Source: Eleusine coracana subsp. coracana (lineage: Eukaryota; Streptophyta; Magnoliopsida; Poales; Poaceae). From it: DNA of 64,000 nt. Of this stretch, positions 11,560 through 24,781 are shown piece after piece. The stretch covers positions 8,308,001 to 8,372,000 of the forward strand of contig CM064422.1 of assembly GCA_032690845.1 (NCBI GenBank). The letters run 5' to 3'. Every line of letters begins with the position of its first letter. Positions within the stretch are counted from its first letter, which is position 1. Both the position numbers and the translations under genes were made by a program. The notes under the pieces are model-generated. The model saw nothing but the letters and a program-made list of their open reading frames with translations, searched no databases and was not told the origin of the DNA.

Positions 11560-14500
11560 GGATTTTTGTGTTTCTTGTGTGTTGCATGCATAAAACTTGA
11601 TAAGATGTTTTCCTCCTTAAATTCACAGACTCCAATCTTAATTTTTTATTCATTTGTTTTCGTTTTCAAAATCATACCTTCAAATGGACTTCCATCCGTT
11701 CAAAAATTTAAATATTTGTTGTTTGGCCAAATTCAGAGATCTTCTTTACTTTGGCTAGCTAGCTATAGCAATATCCATTAAAATAAATTGTTTAAATGTA
11801 AATAGTTGCATATTATGATAGTATGTTTTATGTGGTAAATCTAATATCATTATTTATATGTGATCAAAGATTATGAATTCTTTGTAGGAGTAGTAATTAA
11901 TAGTTAAAGCAGAACAAGTTTGACTTTGGCAAAATCTAAAAATATTTATATTTTATAACGTAAGGACCATGCGTCCGATGGCTGTTTTGATGCAATGTGT
12001 GGTATTTCCTCCACACGGTAAAGAATGAATGATAGAGATAGAGCACGTACTACTGTCCGATGAAATGAACAATCTCTTCGGCGCGCGAATTCCATTGAGC
12101 GCTACAGTTTCCAATCAACCTGCATGACGAAATTAACATGGCCACTTTTGAAACGACGTGTTTCTTCTCCACATGCAGCCATCGCCCTCTAATATATTTC
12201 ACTCAGCTGCATGCATGCATGCATTTTTCAGCGTGTGATTCCAACCGAATTTTACCCAATTCCAACCTCTGCCCATCTCTTACTCTTACACTTGTTGAGC
12301 CGATTGATCAGAGCAGTTGCTCGCCGGACCCTGGAGAAGACATTCTCGTGCAAAACTCGAATCCTCAGGGCACAGCGCAGGCAGTCGGCACCAGTCTGGT
12401 GAAGGAAGCTTTTTGCGGCATGGGTCAAAGTGTCAAACCGGAACGATGCATTGAAGTAGCAGTAGCGGGTAACCTTTTGCTCTTTTTGACCAGCACGAGG
12501 CACGACTCTACGCGTCCCCTTTTACCCTCCCCTGCTGCGATCCAGCTTGAGCTTGTGATGGTGCACCTGCTGCGCCACAATGGCTCGAGCAAAGGAAGCA
12601 TTCAATTCGTTGTGCTGCTCACCTAACTTTAGCTTTGCAGGCGTCTTTGATATGCCTAAATGGTTGTTCTTTTTGGACTGTGGCTGGAACCTTTCTTCGT
12701 GCCATAAAAATGAAGCAGTCTCCCTATCCATTGCATGCCTAGGCACCCGTATGTAGCTGCCACTACGGTGTATAGTGTGGACACTACCACTACCACAGGG
12801 CACGCACAGGGCTACACTGCTCCTAAATACGGTAGCTGTCCAGTTGTAGTACAGGCCTACTGGATCACAGTACTCGTATACTACTAGACCTGTGCTGCAC
12901 AAGTTCACCTCTACACGCTACGCCGTTTTGCTTGTGCAAAGTCTCCGGCTTCTATCCGTTTGCTACTGCTGCAGCTTGTCATCAGTGATCAGTGTAGCTT
13001 TGTCAGCGATGTGTGTCATCACGCTGAAGCGGGCCATTTTTTTTTTCAGACTGGCGCTGGAATCTCTCTGCGCCCGTTTGGTTCGTCCGTTAATCAATGG
13101 ACGCGCCGCGAAACGCGGCCGGGGGATGCGTCTTTAGCGTGCGGCGGCAACAGAGTTTGGATTGCAACTTTTGTCTCCGGCGAAAACCTGAGAAACCGAG
13201 CCGTCTGTTTGGACGGCGGAAGCGAGAGATTTCAGCGTGATACTCGTACAAGATACAAAACCTGTCGCTACTAGGTAGCGGCATCGAGCCTTGTATTGTT
13301 TGCAGTCGTCAGCGGCGAGGCGGGCCAAAGCCAGGAAGGAGGAGGTCCTGCTGTCAGAACGATCCCTTGAGTGCGAGGGAGGGACCACCTGCACGTGGGA
13401 CCCAACTCTTTCTTTCTTTCTTTCTTTCTTTTCCTTTCTCTCCTCGCTGGCTCGCCCGCTCTATCTACTGGTGTGGTGGCTACTCGTACCGCTTTTCTTT
13501 GGTTCAGTGGAATGCGGCAACGGAATGGAACCGGGGAGACAGTGCCTCATTTGACGAAAGGGACGTATCTTAGGAGCTTTTAAAGAGAAGAGTGCTAGGG
13601 CCCACCGGGCATGACCAAGCTCCAAAGGCATGCAGGAGAGGAGGCAGGCATGATCGTTTCGCTCGGCCACACCACTTCCATTCGACGGACAACTGGTACG
13701 GCCCTCCTCCTCCTTCTCTCCTCCTCTTTCTCTGTGCATGACGCGTAGGCGGCCCACGTCGAGCACATAGCTAGGCGCGGCTGTGCCTGCGGGCATGTAA
13801 CGTGCTCGTGCTTTAGCATTACCTTACCTGTGGTGGCAATAGCTCGGATTAGCGTCTGTGTGCGGGTACTGTGCTGTGGATCATGTGCCGTGTCTTGGCG
13901 GTAATTAGGATGGGTTAACCCCGCAGCCAGGCCAGGCCATCATTCTCGGGTTCTTCATTCCCGGCATCATGCGGCCACGTTCTGCGCACACGCGCGCGGC
14001 GCAGGTGGCATCATGACCGCCCGCCGCGGTACTAGTACGAAACGAACCGGTTCTGGACTACTGCTCGGCCGGATGGATGGACTGATGGATGTGGTGTGGC
14101 TATTTTCAGTTAGCATCCGAACCTGCTTTCGGGAATGGCCTGAACATATTCGGTTTTGTTCTCTCTTCTCTCTTGGACTGTTGGTTTGACCAGATGGACA
14201 GAGCTGTATCACACGGCGTCCTGCGTCAACAAAAGCTCTTACGGCCTTTTTGGTGTCATCATTGTGGGGGTGGCACTGGTGTTTGGAGGTTTAAGACACA
14301 CTGGTTTCTGGACAGGTTTGACAGTAGAGAATGAGTTGAAATCTTGATGTTTCCTTTTTGTTCCGACCTGAACTTGTATCTCAGTCAGACGGATGTTTTT
14401 TTCTCTCTCAAGATTCAGCCAGATGCGTAAACGACAGTAGCGTGTCTCACAACGGCCGGATGCATGGCAGGCAGTGGCAAAGGCCTTTCAATTCGTAGCC

Positions 14501-16296
14501 CAAAGATTCACCTCTGGCGCCACTGTCTCAGATATCGTTTCCTTTTCCCCCGTTTGTTTTTCTTTTGAGACAGACATGCCTCAGATCAGATCCCCGCTTT
14601 CATGGCTCCTCCTGGCTCAGCAATTCTTTTATGCAAAACCAGAACGGAGATGCACGCCTCTGGCGCCTGGAGCAGCCCGCAGGCACAACCGGCTGCCTTC
14701 TCGGGTTGCCTTGCCGCCCAGCACATACTGTTGTTTGTTTTCTTCCGCGTGCTACAGTAGGCTGGCTGCTTGCCGGTGCATTTCTCCATTCCCGGTCGCC
14801 CGTCTCGAGCCCTGTGCCTGTGCGTGCACGCTCCCGTCGATGACCGCGAGCAAGCCTGCAGGCAGGCTCTACGGCCTGCCACACAGAAGTTTCCTGTTCC
14901 CCGTCAAGACCCGAACCGTGCAAGCTTTTTTTCATAAACACAGAACCGTGCAAACTTGTGACGGTGACAAAATCATTTGAATCTTCCCCAGAATGCCCTT
15001 GCGCCATGACAGCTGTTGCTAGTGCTCGTGAAGCCGTGTAGTAGTAGGTAGGTGTAAGGTGAAGCACATCATCACGTGCCCACCCGCCCAACGTGGTCAA
15101 TCGGAGACAGTGTAGTAGTACTCCAGACCCGCCACGAGATCGCCACTCGCCGTCACGTACTAGAGTAGTACAAACGTGTCGTTGCCCCGTCACATGCAAC
15201 GCAGAGCGTACGTCCTCCAAGGAATGAATGAATGATCTTCGATCGATCGCGTAGTCGCAGCTACTTACCCGTTCATGGATGCCGGCCCTGCCTGTCCCGA
15301 CGCGACGGCGCCGCATCCAATCGCCTATCATCGTCGCGCGGCCCGGTCTGTTCCACGGCACGGCAGGCAACAAGCCAACAACGAACGACCAGCGGGTGGT
15401 TGCCGGTCCGCGTCGAGCCATGACCCGACCCGACCCGAGCAGCATCCACCCGCCGCGGCATTTACTCCACTGCCGCTTCGCGCTGGGAACGCGGGGCCGC
15501 GGTGCCGGCGGTTCACGCGACAGCGGCGGGACAGGAAGGTGGGGCCGGGGGTTAAGGAGCGGCCCCCACGTCAGTTTCGCTTTTATGGGCTCTAACTAAT
15601 TGCTTCTAGTTGGATTTAGTGTAGTACTCACTGGCCTTTGTCCTTCGTTTTTCGCTTGTTTTTCATTCTTTGGAGTTTCTACTATGTTAGCACCACGACG
15701 GCAAAATAGATAATTTCAAAAAAAAAATGTATAAAACCCCAACTCCCCATACGCATCCACCTTCTGCAAACATTCCTGAATTCAAACTAGTAAGAAATAC
15801 CATCACACCTGCTACTACTAGTAGTACTGCATCACGGCACCTCAATGACACAGCTTTTGTTTGCTCAATACAAGCACCATTCATGCCACAGCTTTTGGTT
15901 GCTCAATACAAGCACCATTCATCGTGGAAAAGATCAACCTGCTGCCTTCACTAACATTTACACCATGATGATGATGCGCAAAATTCACATCCTCCAGCAC
16001 TCATTTTCCTTACACTTCCATTATAAGCATATACAGATGGCCCGTATGACACCACCCCTGAACTTGTGAGGATGAATCCTTCACAAGAAAACATTCACTT
16101 CTCTGAAAATTTAAGGTGAGATCTGCACCGTACCACACTATTATCATGTACTGAGACTGAAGCACTGCATTAGTGCATTTGCTTGCAGGTCAGGATGTGA
16201 ATTCAATTCCTCTATAATATGAACAAACTAAAAATTCCGGAATCAAGTGATCCCAAAAGAAAGCAAAGAACCAAAAGACCTGTAACCTAGTCAAAC
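11554..16296. other. Intergenic, no gene recognised
   Basis: 4.7 kb of mixed AT- and GC-rich DNA. It includes a (TTTC)n run at about 13408-13433 and a 37-bp tandem duplication (15849-15922). Long ORFs around 12138-12626 and 14474-15595 lie in GC-rich stretches, overlap on both strands and show no domain. The last few hundred bases before 16297 probably include the 3' UTR of the ORP gene. Confidence 0.45.
15849..15922. repeat. 37-bp tandem duplication
   Basis: Two adjacent near-identical 37-base units containing GCTCAATACAAGCACCATTC. They are non-coding. Confidence 0.85.
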
Positions 16297-19200
16297 CTAG
16301 TCAGTTGTCATCGAATCGTTAGGGACGTGTCCAAAGATGTCAGGACAGCCATCCCAACTGCTCTTTTCTCTCGACTCCCAGTAACCACCAAGGTAACGAT
16401 ATGTGTCAGTACCTTTGTCCTTCGCAAACCACCGAGGCTTCCACCCGCTCTCCTGCATCTTACGTGCCTGAAACACAGTTGGCATAGCTAAGTTAGCCAT
16501 CAGAGCTAACCAAGTGAATCTACTAAAATTGGTACTAACAATCCAAGTAAATTGACTGAACAATTTACAATAATTTTAAACATAATAAAGAGCAAACTGG
16601 ACATTTCACTGGACCTATTTATCAATTTAACACTTGTACATGCATGCCCTTCAAATTTTACGTTTGTTGTCATAAAACAGTGGTTATCATATGACCTGAC
16701 GTTAAGTGAAATCAAATACTTAAGGTTCCGTGAGAGTAGGACCACAAAGAAACTGTTACATTTCATGAAAATTCTGGAACATTTGTTATGAAAGTGTAAA
16801 TCTGGTACACATTTGGATCACATAAATGGTCCTATGGGTCGTAGCTTGCAAGTCATGTGCAGAAATTCAGAGCCTTATGCAACTAACCACTATCATAGAT
16901 GGTCAGGTAACTTATGGGACATTTCTCACAGAATGTGAATCGAAACAGAAGTTTCATGCATGTTAAAGAACAAGACACCCATAACACATCAGATATTTTA
17001 TGGAAATGTGTCCTCTGATGTTGCTATAATGGCACAAGCATGCTCGAAACAAACTTGCATCAGACCCATACAAAAAGATTAAAAGTGCAGCTGTCATTAA
17101 AAAATAACTTGTAACTCATATGCAATATTGCAATCTCCTCTGAATTAAGCTGCAGCGGACTAGCAGCTAGACACATGGTATTCTACAAGCGGTTCAAGGA
17201 TAAGCAGCTGCTGCAGTGGTGGTGGGTGAGCAGTAGCCCAGCAAGGAGAACATAAGAATAACGTGTAGCAAAGTACTTGATTTAGGTACTTCCATACTGA
17301 GGCTCCAGATACAGTGTAGTATTTTAGTGGACCTGAGAAAGGATTAATACTTAATCTAGTTTTTTAATATCAAAAGATGGGCAAGGATGAAAAGTAAAGC
17401 CACAGCCACATACTTCACATTATACTGACAAGCTAGGAGTCTTAGGAACAACTGAAGATACAGAAGGGTAAACTTGAATGATACTAGCATATATGTAAAG
17501 GCCCAAAGGGCGTGCATAATTTCACATTATACAATTCCAAAATCAAATGAACCTATTTCCCCCATGCATAAAATGATATATAACTTCACAGAAGTTATAT
17601 CCAATACTAAATGGGAATGTGCACGAGAACATGACTCAAACATATGGCAAATGCTAAATCTGCAATGTGAAATTTTTATAGAGAAAAGCATTTGAAAGTT
17701 GGAAATCGTACTAACCTGCCGCTGTCTCTGTTCAAGCCTCAACTTCTCAGCATTTGCCCTTTCATATTCACCATTCTCCAGACATCTCTGGTCAGGTCGT
17801 AATCTTGAGTCTGTTGGTGGCAACTTTTCCTGCAAAAATGTTGAAACTATGAAACAGAACATAACAATATAATCTTGTTTTGAAGCCTGATACAGCACAT
17901 AATCATCCTTACCTTTAATCCAGGGGTAAGTTCATTTAAAGTAATTGCAAAGCGAGTGAGATTATATCGAGTGGGAAATTGAGGTGGTTTGCTTCTTTTC
18001 CACAACAAATGAGCCTCAGAGAATTGTTCAGATCCCTTGCCTTTCCCAAAGCAATCACCCATCACATAATGCATGCTTTCATCCCACTTTCCAAACAGTG
18101 TAGCAACAGTTCGGCCACTTCTGTCCTGTACAACACCTTGCACCTAAATATGCACCAGCTGAACTTAATAAAGTGTCCCAAAATGTTTCCATAGATATGT
18201 GCACATGGCACTGTCACAAATTTTAAAATAATTCAGTAAGGATGGAAACTGGGAACAAGACATGCCCACAAAACAAACCTATGCATGTTAAAGCAATGTG
18301 CAATGTGTTAATTACCTGATGAGGGTTGCGATCAATTATAGACTGCTCCTTGAACTTCAGTTTGCATGAATACTCGCCATTACCTTGTATGCGCATGGTA
18401 CCATAGTGATCACAGTATAGCTTGCCCAATATGAGATTGTAAATTGAAGTAGTCACCTAGACATGTTAATAATTAGTCAGTTTTGCAGATCAATCATGTA
18501 TTGCTGGTAATGTAATATAGTACCTTGCTCCACTGGAAAACTTCACCGTCATCAAACTCCAGTGTTAACACACCAACAGGATCCAGTTGAATGGAACGAC
18601 CCCAGAATTTGCTCTTTAGGTTGCTATCAGCCCAAAACCTCCAGCCAGTTCCTTCACAATGGCATGCAACAACCATAGGATGATGACTGACCTGGCAAGT
18701 GCCATTGAAAGTTCTTTATCAACTATACAAAGCAAGTAGATTTAATACTGCAGAAAAAGGACAGTGGACTCAGTAGCTATGATTTGAGTCTCATATAGCA
18801 TATTCTATCTGAGAAACAAATAAGAACATAGCAGTAAAGGGGAATCAGCAGGCAGAAAGAGTAGTAATTGATAAGAATTTTGATGCTGTATGCCTGTATA
18901 AAGTATATTACATATACAGAGAGAGCAATAATCTATACAAGTCAATCCCAACGTTCCCCAATAGCTGATTGAAACTACAGTTCACCATTGATCAGCACGG
19001 ATTTTCAAGGAAACTTCAGGACATTATAATGTTCAACAAGAAGCAAAGACATTTAGCATCAAAATTGTGAGGACATACATGGGAAATCTAACAAATCTGT
19101 TTTAACATGTTAAGAAAATAAAAACATATTAAACTAGACAAATCATACTGTAATTCCTCATTTTGAGTTCTCAATGATGTATCTTTCCTCATTTTGGAAA

Positions 19201-22200
19201 GCATGGACACAAAAAAGAGCTCATTGAACATAATTTTTTAACTAGTTAGAGCAAAATTTTATTTTATTTATGAAAAAGGATGGTAAGCCCTCAATTTAAA
19301 AGGCATGAGTTTGCCAACTCAACAAACAAAATGTGCTTCATAAACAAACCTTTTCAGAGAAAAAACGAAGGCCTTTGTCTGGATAGTCTGCTTCATATGT
19401 CTCCCCTAGAAGGGGATTGAAGGGCTTGCAGCTCCTCCCATCTGTAGAGGCATATCCCGAAACTGCAAATGCAGCTACGCTAAGAATCCTCATAAGATTA
19501 TTACCCTGGGTATTCAACACAAAACAGAGATGTGAGATGCGCCAATCATGATCATTCCACACATGACTGCACAACAAATAACCATCTGTATCACTAGCAA
19601 TGTGTGGAGCAAATAAATTTTCTACGGTCCAATGATTCCCAGCAATGGGAGAATAGGAGAAAAAGACATCATGGATGGGTCGAAAGCTTCAGCAGAAATA
19701 TAATGTGAAACAATACTGGAACATATTCCCAACATGACAGATGCACTAGACTGAGTGCCATGAAACAAATGGAAAAGTACTAGCTAGATTACTAACATTT
19801 TTTTTCTCTAAAAGAGTGTGCTTACTAACATTTTTTTCTCTAAAAGAGTGCTATGTGAATCATACTGCCAACCTGCATCTTTTTACTGTATGTAATCTAC
19901 AGAAAAGAATAGATAAAACAAGAGTAATTAATCCACTTTTTTTTCTTTGAAGACCACGAAAAAAACAAATTCCAAAGTGTTTGAAATTTGATGTCTTCCA
20001 CAAGGCAGGATATATTAGCAATAAGTGAATGGATTAGTCACAGACTGGAGATGTATAATGCAATTTAACAAATCAAATATCCAGATTACAAATAGGTGGG
20101 TGTAATGTGAGCATAAAAATTCTCAAAACAGGGTGAGGAAGAGCAGTACCCTTTTACCCCACTCAGATGCACGATCAATAAGGTAGGAATATTCAAGATC
20201 TTCAAAACATTTCTGTAGTGACGAGAGTGGTTCATTAAAGTAAACCGGCAGACAAACTTTGGTAAGATCCTTTCCTATGTTGTCCTTGATCATTGACCAC
20301 AGGCTCACACCCTTTTCTTTCTCAACTGGATCTGGCAGCTTCTTACGCCTTCTCACATATGGATAACTGATTCCAACAGACTTCATGGAAGGATCAATTC
20401 CATCCATGGGATAATCATCCTCGTCATCTGAACCAGCTTCAGATCTTTGGAAATCAGATCCACTGCTTTTGAAGGAGCTCGAGGATAGAAAATCTCGTGT
20501 ATCAAAATAGATGTTCTCTTCATCATCAGTCTCCTCTTCAGCAGGATCTTGTGGTTCATTGTAATCATCAGATTCACTAGCACTTCCTTCTGGAAGAGGA
20601 AAAACAGTAGTTCAACATGTCAGTTAAAAATGATGCATTTATACTTAGTGTAAGCAGAGTTCAAGAGAGAAAAATACCAAACTATGCACAACAAAATTGA
20701 ACTAAATGTGTATTTAAGAAATTCATTTAAATATGGATTGCATTGCTTTCATTCCCAGTCCACCATCAAAGAACATAACTAATTTAAGATTGAGGTAGGG
20801 ACTGGTAGCTCATTTCATGATACTAGAACCTAGCAGCTATATAATCATTTGATATTGGCATCCAGTATGCAGGACAGTTGTGAGTCACGGTTGAAGGCGT
20901 GGTCCTTCTTTGTGGTGGTGGCTGTTGGGATGGGAAGTAGATTACTATGACCTAGAACTCTGACGAAGGTAAGTACATAGTGGAGAGAAGGGAATGAGTT
21001 AAAATAGTCAACTGTTGTGTATGAAGTTTAATCTGGTTAGTTTGCAAATGACATTGACATGATGACTTTGAATCGACGACTTTATACCACATTCCATTAT
21101 ATTGCAACAATAAATGTAGCAGCGAGACATGACAAACCATTACACCAATTATCATACCACTGCACTTCTCATTCCTTGATTTAGAAGCAGATCCATACTC
21201 TTTGGACTGTCTTTGGCTCTCATCGACAAGAGTATTCTCCAAATCAACTTTTTCTGTCTACACCAATTTACAATAATTTGTCAGATTGGAATATCATAAA
21301 TCCATACCTGTGTAAGTTCAAATTTCCATAGGATAAATTAGTGAACATGGGATGCAGTAAAGAGAATGAAATTAAACATCCTATTTTGCAAGCAACAAAA
21401 CTGGTTTATAAGAACATGACGAGGAATACAATTTTGGATTTCAAAAATTAAAACAGTAGTCGGCAACACTCTGTTCTTCTTAAGCTCCAGTCAACTGGCT
21501 GACTTCAAATTCATCTGCTTTGTATACAAAAGCCAGTTCATCTTTACATTAATATACCCTGTGCTGATAGTTAATCTCTTCAACATCCACCTAAATTGGT
21601 AGTGCACACAGCCACACAGGTCAATCCTATCCATCTGATTTTCCAACAACTGACTCCCTCTAGCTTTAAATATATGATGAACTAAGAACAGTCATCATAA
21701 AGTCATATATTTGAAACTAAAAGGGGTATCATACTAACAAAAATACATCTAATGTGATCCCAAGTCACCAACATCACACCTGCTAGAAATAAACATTGCC
21801 TTGCTAGCAGTGTATAACATTACTGTGTTCTTCCCAAAATGTGCCCTTTTCATCACTAGTCAAACATTCTATAGCTAAATCGAACGGTATTTCCTGGATG
21901 TTGACATGGGAAAATAATCAAATGGTAGGCTAAAGGGAGTTCTTTACTAACCATCTACAAGGGTCCATAAACATTACAAGCAGAAAATTTCAACAATCAC
22001 CATTGCCACAAAAATCTGGAGAGGTTGCCAATACATTTAATATTCTTTTATAAAGTCACCAAAATACTGGATTTAAATCATTATGTATCAAACTTTTTTT
22101 GTTAGAAGGATCATTTATCAAACATCCGCCCAATTAAAATTTCAACAAAGCAGTAGTTTTATTTGACACTTTCTCCCAGCTCCTTGTCAGCAGCAATCCT

Positions 22201-24143
22201 CCCACTCATCATTTACAGCTAGCTTTGGTCCTTGTTATGTCCTAAATCCTGGCCACGACCATGTCTTTAGTTACCCTCCACCCATTCCTATCTCAAAATT
22301 GCCACAACCACATTCGAGAATTTTTTTTTTTTGCCACAACCACGTCACCACAGCACATCTTTCCTCTGTTGATGCATAATCGGCAACTAGCACCACTTTA
22401 GTTTTTGCAATCCCTCTTTATGATTTCCTCACATTAATATGTTAGTGATTTGGCATTCATATTATTGATTATTATCATCAATACATTTATCAATACTTCA
22501 CAGCAGTGTTAGAAAACTCGTATTGGGGATTTTTCTTCTTCTTCTTCTTTTTACATAGAATAAAACTTGAGCATAATACTCTCTAAGAACTGGAAGCCTA
22601 AAATGCAAGAGAATCAGCCGGGGAAAAGAAGTAGCAAGCTGTAACCATAAAGAATTTGTCATCTCAAAGGACTGATTCCATGACAAAGCATTTCCAAGAA
22701 AGGAATATGCCCCCCCCCCTGAAACTTTGGTATGTCCAACCAAGAAGGGACAACCAAACTAAACACATCTTTTGAACTATTAATTGAACTTGCCGTTTGC
22801 CTTTTCATTCTTACACAAGGCATTAAATAGACTGCATTACGCAGTTCAATTAATTAACGTTGCAGACCGTTGACCAAGTCAAAATAAACAGAGCACTATG
22901 GAGAAATCAATAACTAACAGCACGATACTAGCTAAAAATAGAATTTGCAAGTACAAAATGATAAATTGATGCAATCTACAAAATGGAATGGCCTGTACGC
23001 CATAACACTAAATGGATCAATAGCTTCGTACAATTCACTTCAATAAATTTAAGCATGTACAGAACATCAGAAAATGGCAGCATAATACACAATACACTGA
23101 AACGCATATGTTACCACTTCACGCACAATCCAAGCAGATTATGTTCTACCCACAAGTACGTACCTCTAGCTGGCGAAGGGTGTCCACGAGGAGAGCGTGC
23201 TTCTGCTTGAGAAGCACAAGTTGCTTGTGCAGAGACTCGAATTCGGCTCGCACGATCGCCTCGCTGTCAGCAATGGCCGCCTCGCTGACCCCTTCCTGCT
23301 GCAGCCGCTGCCTGAGGCGCTCTGTTGAGACCGCCACGGCAGCGGCGGTGTCCTCTGGCCCTACCATCTCGCTTGAGGACATCCTCGGGAACATGTCCTT
23401 TGTCGCTCGCAGCGCCTCCAGCCATGCGGCCCTGTCCTCCCTGGTCTCTGCCCGCAGGTGCAGCCTCTTCGTCCCCGAGAAGATGGAGAATCTCCTGTCG
23501 TCCGATCTGCTCTCCCTCACGGTTGACACCTGCACACGCAACCCTCGCCGTTAACAAGTCCGCAACGAACGAAATGGATCTGGCGATCATAGAGGCAGGC
23601 AGAACCGATGATGACCTTGAGGTGGATTTCGCCGATGGGCTTGCGAGGCTGGTGGTGGCCGTTCGAGTGGGAGGAGGACGAGGTGGAGGGACGCGAGAGG
23701 CGGCGGATGGAGTCCTCGCCGATGACCTTGGCTCCCCGCTCGGTCTCGCGAGAGAGGACGATGCGGTCGGGCCCGTGGATCTTGTAGTAGGAGAGCACGC
23801 CGTCGTGGAGCGCGAACCACCGCGGCCTCCACCCGCGCCCGTAGTTGACCCACTTGTAGAGGATTCCAGAGATGCCACCGCCGACGATCTCGTTCAGCTT
23901 TACCCCATCAGGCGGCGAGGAACCGCCTCCGTTGCCGCCAGCGCCCGCCACGCGCACCCGGCGCTCGCCGGCGGCTGCGTTGCTGCGCGGTGGCATCGGC
24001 GGGGGCATCGGTGGGGGCTGCGGCGGAGGCGTCGCGGCAGGGGCGCCAGCCGCCACCGTGGCGGGGGGCGCGGCCGCGGCGGAGGAGGAGGCGGAGGCCG
24101 CGGGCGAGACGGGCACTAACGGCGCGCAGCAGAATGGGTGCAT
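16297..24143 (-). CDS. Oxysterol-binding protein-related protein (ORP, PH-domain type)
   Basis: A lipid-transfer/sensor protein of the OSBP family. Family members bind sterols or phosphoinositides at membrane contact sites. Exons on the minus strand: 24143-23616, 23529-23164, 21257-21158, 20589-20150, 19505-19350, 18691-18524, 18456-18316, 18143-17913, 17829-17716, 16467-16297. They sum to 805 codons with consistent phases. An Ala/Pro-rich N-terminus (about residues 1-85) is followed by a PH domain (about 88-220, GILYKWVNYGRGWRPRWFAL), a helical coiled-coil-like stretch (about 235-310), an acidic linker and the OSBP domain (about 420-790). The domain has KPFNPLLGETYEA and KVSHHP, the latter a slight variant of EQVSHHP. 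Length and order match plant ORP1/ORP2-type proteins; the paralogue cannot be fixed. Intron 2 is 1.9 kb. An upstream GC-rich leader precedes the ATG. Confidence 0.95.
19791..19852. repeat. Tandem duplication of about 30 bp in an ORP intron
   Basis: Two adjacent copies of a unit containing ACTAACATTTTTTT followed by CTCTAAAAGAGTG lie between exons 4 and 5 of the ORP gene. Confidence 0.75.
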
Positions 24144-24448
24144 GGGGCGGTCGGGATCGGCAACCGCGACGGCGCGCGCGGTCGCCGGCGGGGAGGCGGT
24201 CGGGGAAGCGGATATTTTACGTTTTTGTTTTTTAATTCTGCGCTGGGAACGGACGCATTTTATTCCGGGGGAGGTGGGTGGGGGGTTTAAATGCCGCCGG
24301 AAGCAGGGGAGAAGGGGGTAAACGGCTGCCTGCCGGTTGGGCGTCCCTTTTTATTACTCTCGACTCGTCGGGATCAGGGAACCGTGAGCCCACTCGCCGC
24401 TCCCGGCGAGTCCTGGGAGAATCGTGCGTGTTGAATTGGCAAGAGTAT
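24144..24448 (-). promoter_or_regulatory. Probable ORP promoter and 5' UTR
   Basis: GC-rich sequence upstream of the ORP start codon and before a MITE-like insertion. No clear TATA box was picked out. The assignment rests on position only. Confidence 0.4.
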
Positions 24449-24781
24449 GGGTTTGTTTGATTATTGGAGTCTAAATTTTAGTGTTTATATTAATCTTTAA
24501 AATATTATATATAATTATTAAATATAAAATTAATTACAGAATTGAATGCATATCAGTATGATAAATTCATTAAGCTTAATTAAGTTATTATTAAGATATG
24601 TTTATTATAGCATCATATTATCTAATCATGACTTAATTAGTCTTAATAGATTTGTCTCGTCATTCAGAGGGAGGATTATAAACTGGGTTTTATCAGTAAT
24701 CTATATTTAATACTCCTAATTAGTATCACAATATTTGATGGGACAGGTCTAAAAATCAGAGGGCTGGAAACGAACACACCC
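24449..24781. mobile_element. AT-rich MITE-like element
   Basis: About 333 bp with imperfect terminal inverted repeats. The left end is GGGTTTGTTTGATTATTGGA. The right end, reverse-complemented, begins GGGTGTGTTCGTTTCCAG and then CTGATTTTTAG, matching CTAAATTTTAG on the left. TAT flanks both sides and may be a 3-bp duplication. The interior is non-coding and very AT-rich. The superfamily is uncertain. Confidence 0.6.

Noticed and set aside
12138..12626. 162-codon ORF near the copia element
   Set aside because: No domain; composition and lack of any splice partner suggest chance.
14474..15595. Long overlapping ORFs on both strands, including a 281-codon minus-strand frame
   Set aside because: The region is GC-rich and open by composition in several frames; no domain, splice model or conserved motif was seen.
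23267..24321. Long ORFs antisense and out of frame to the first ORP exons
   Set aside because: They are shadows of the GC-rich PH-domain exons; the in-frame ORP model explains the region fully.
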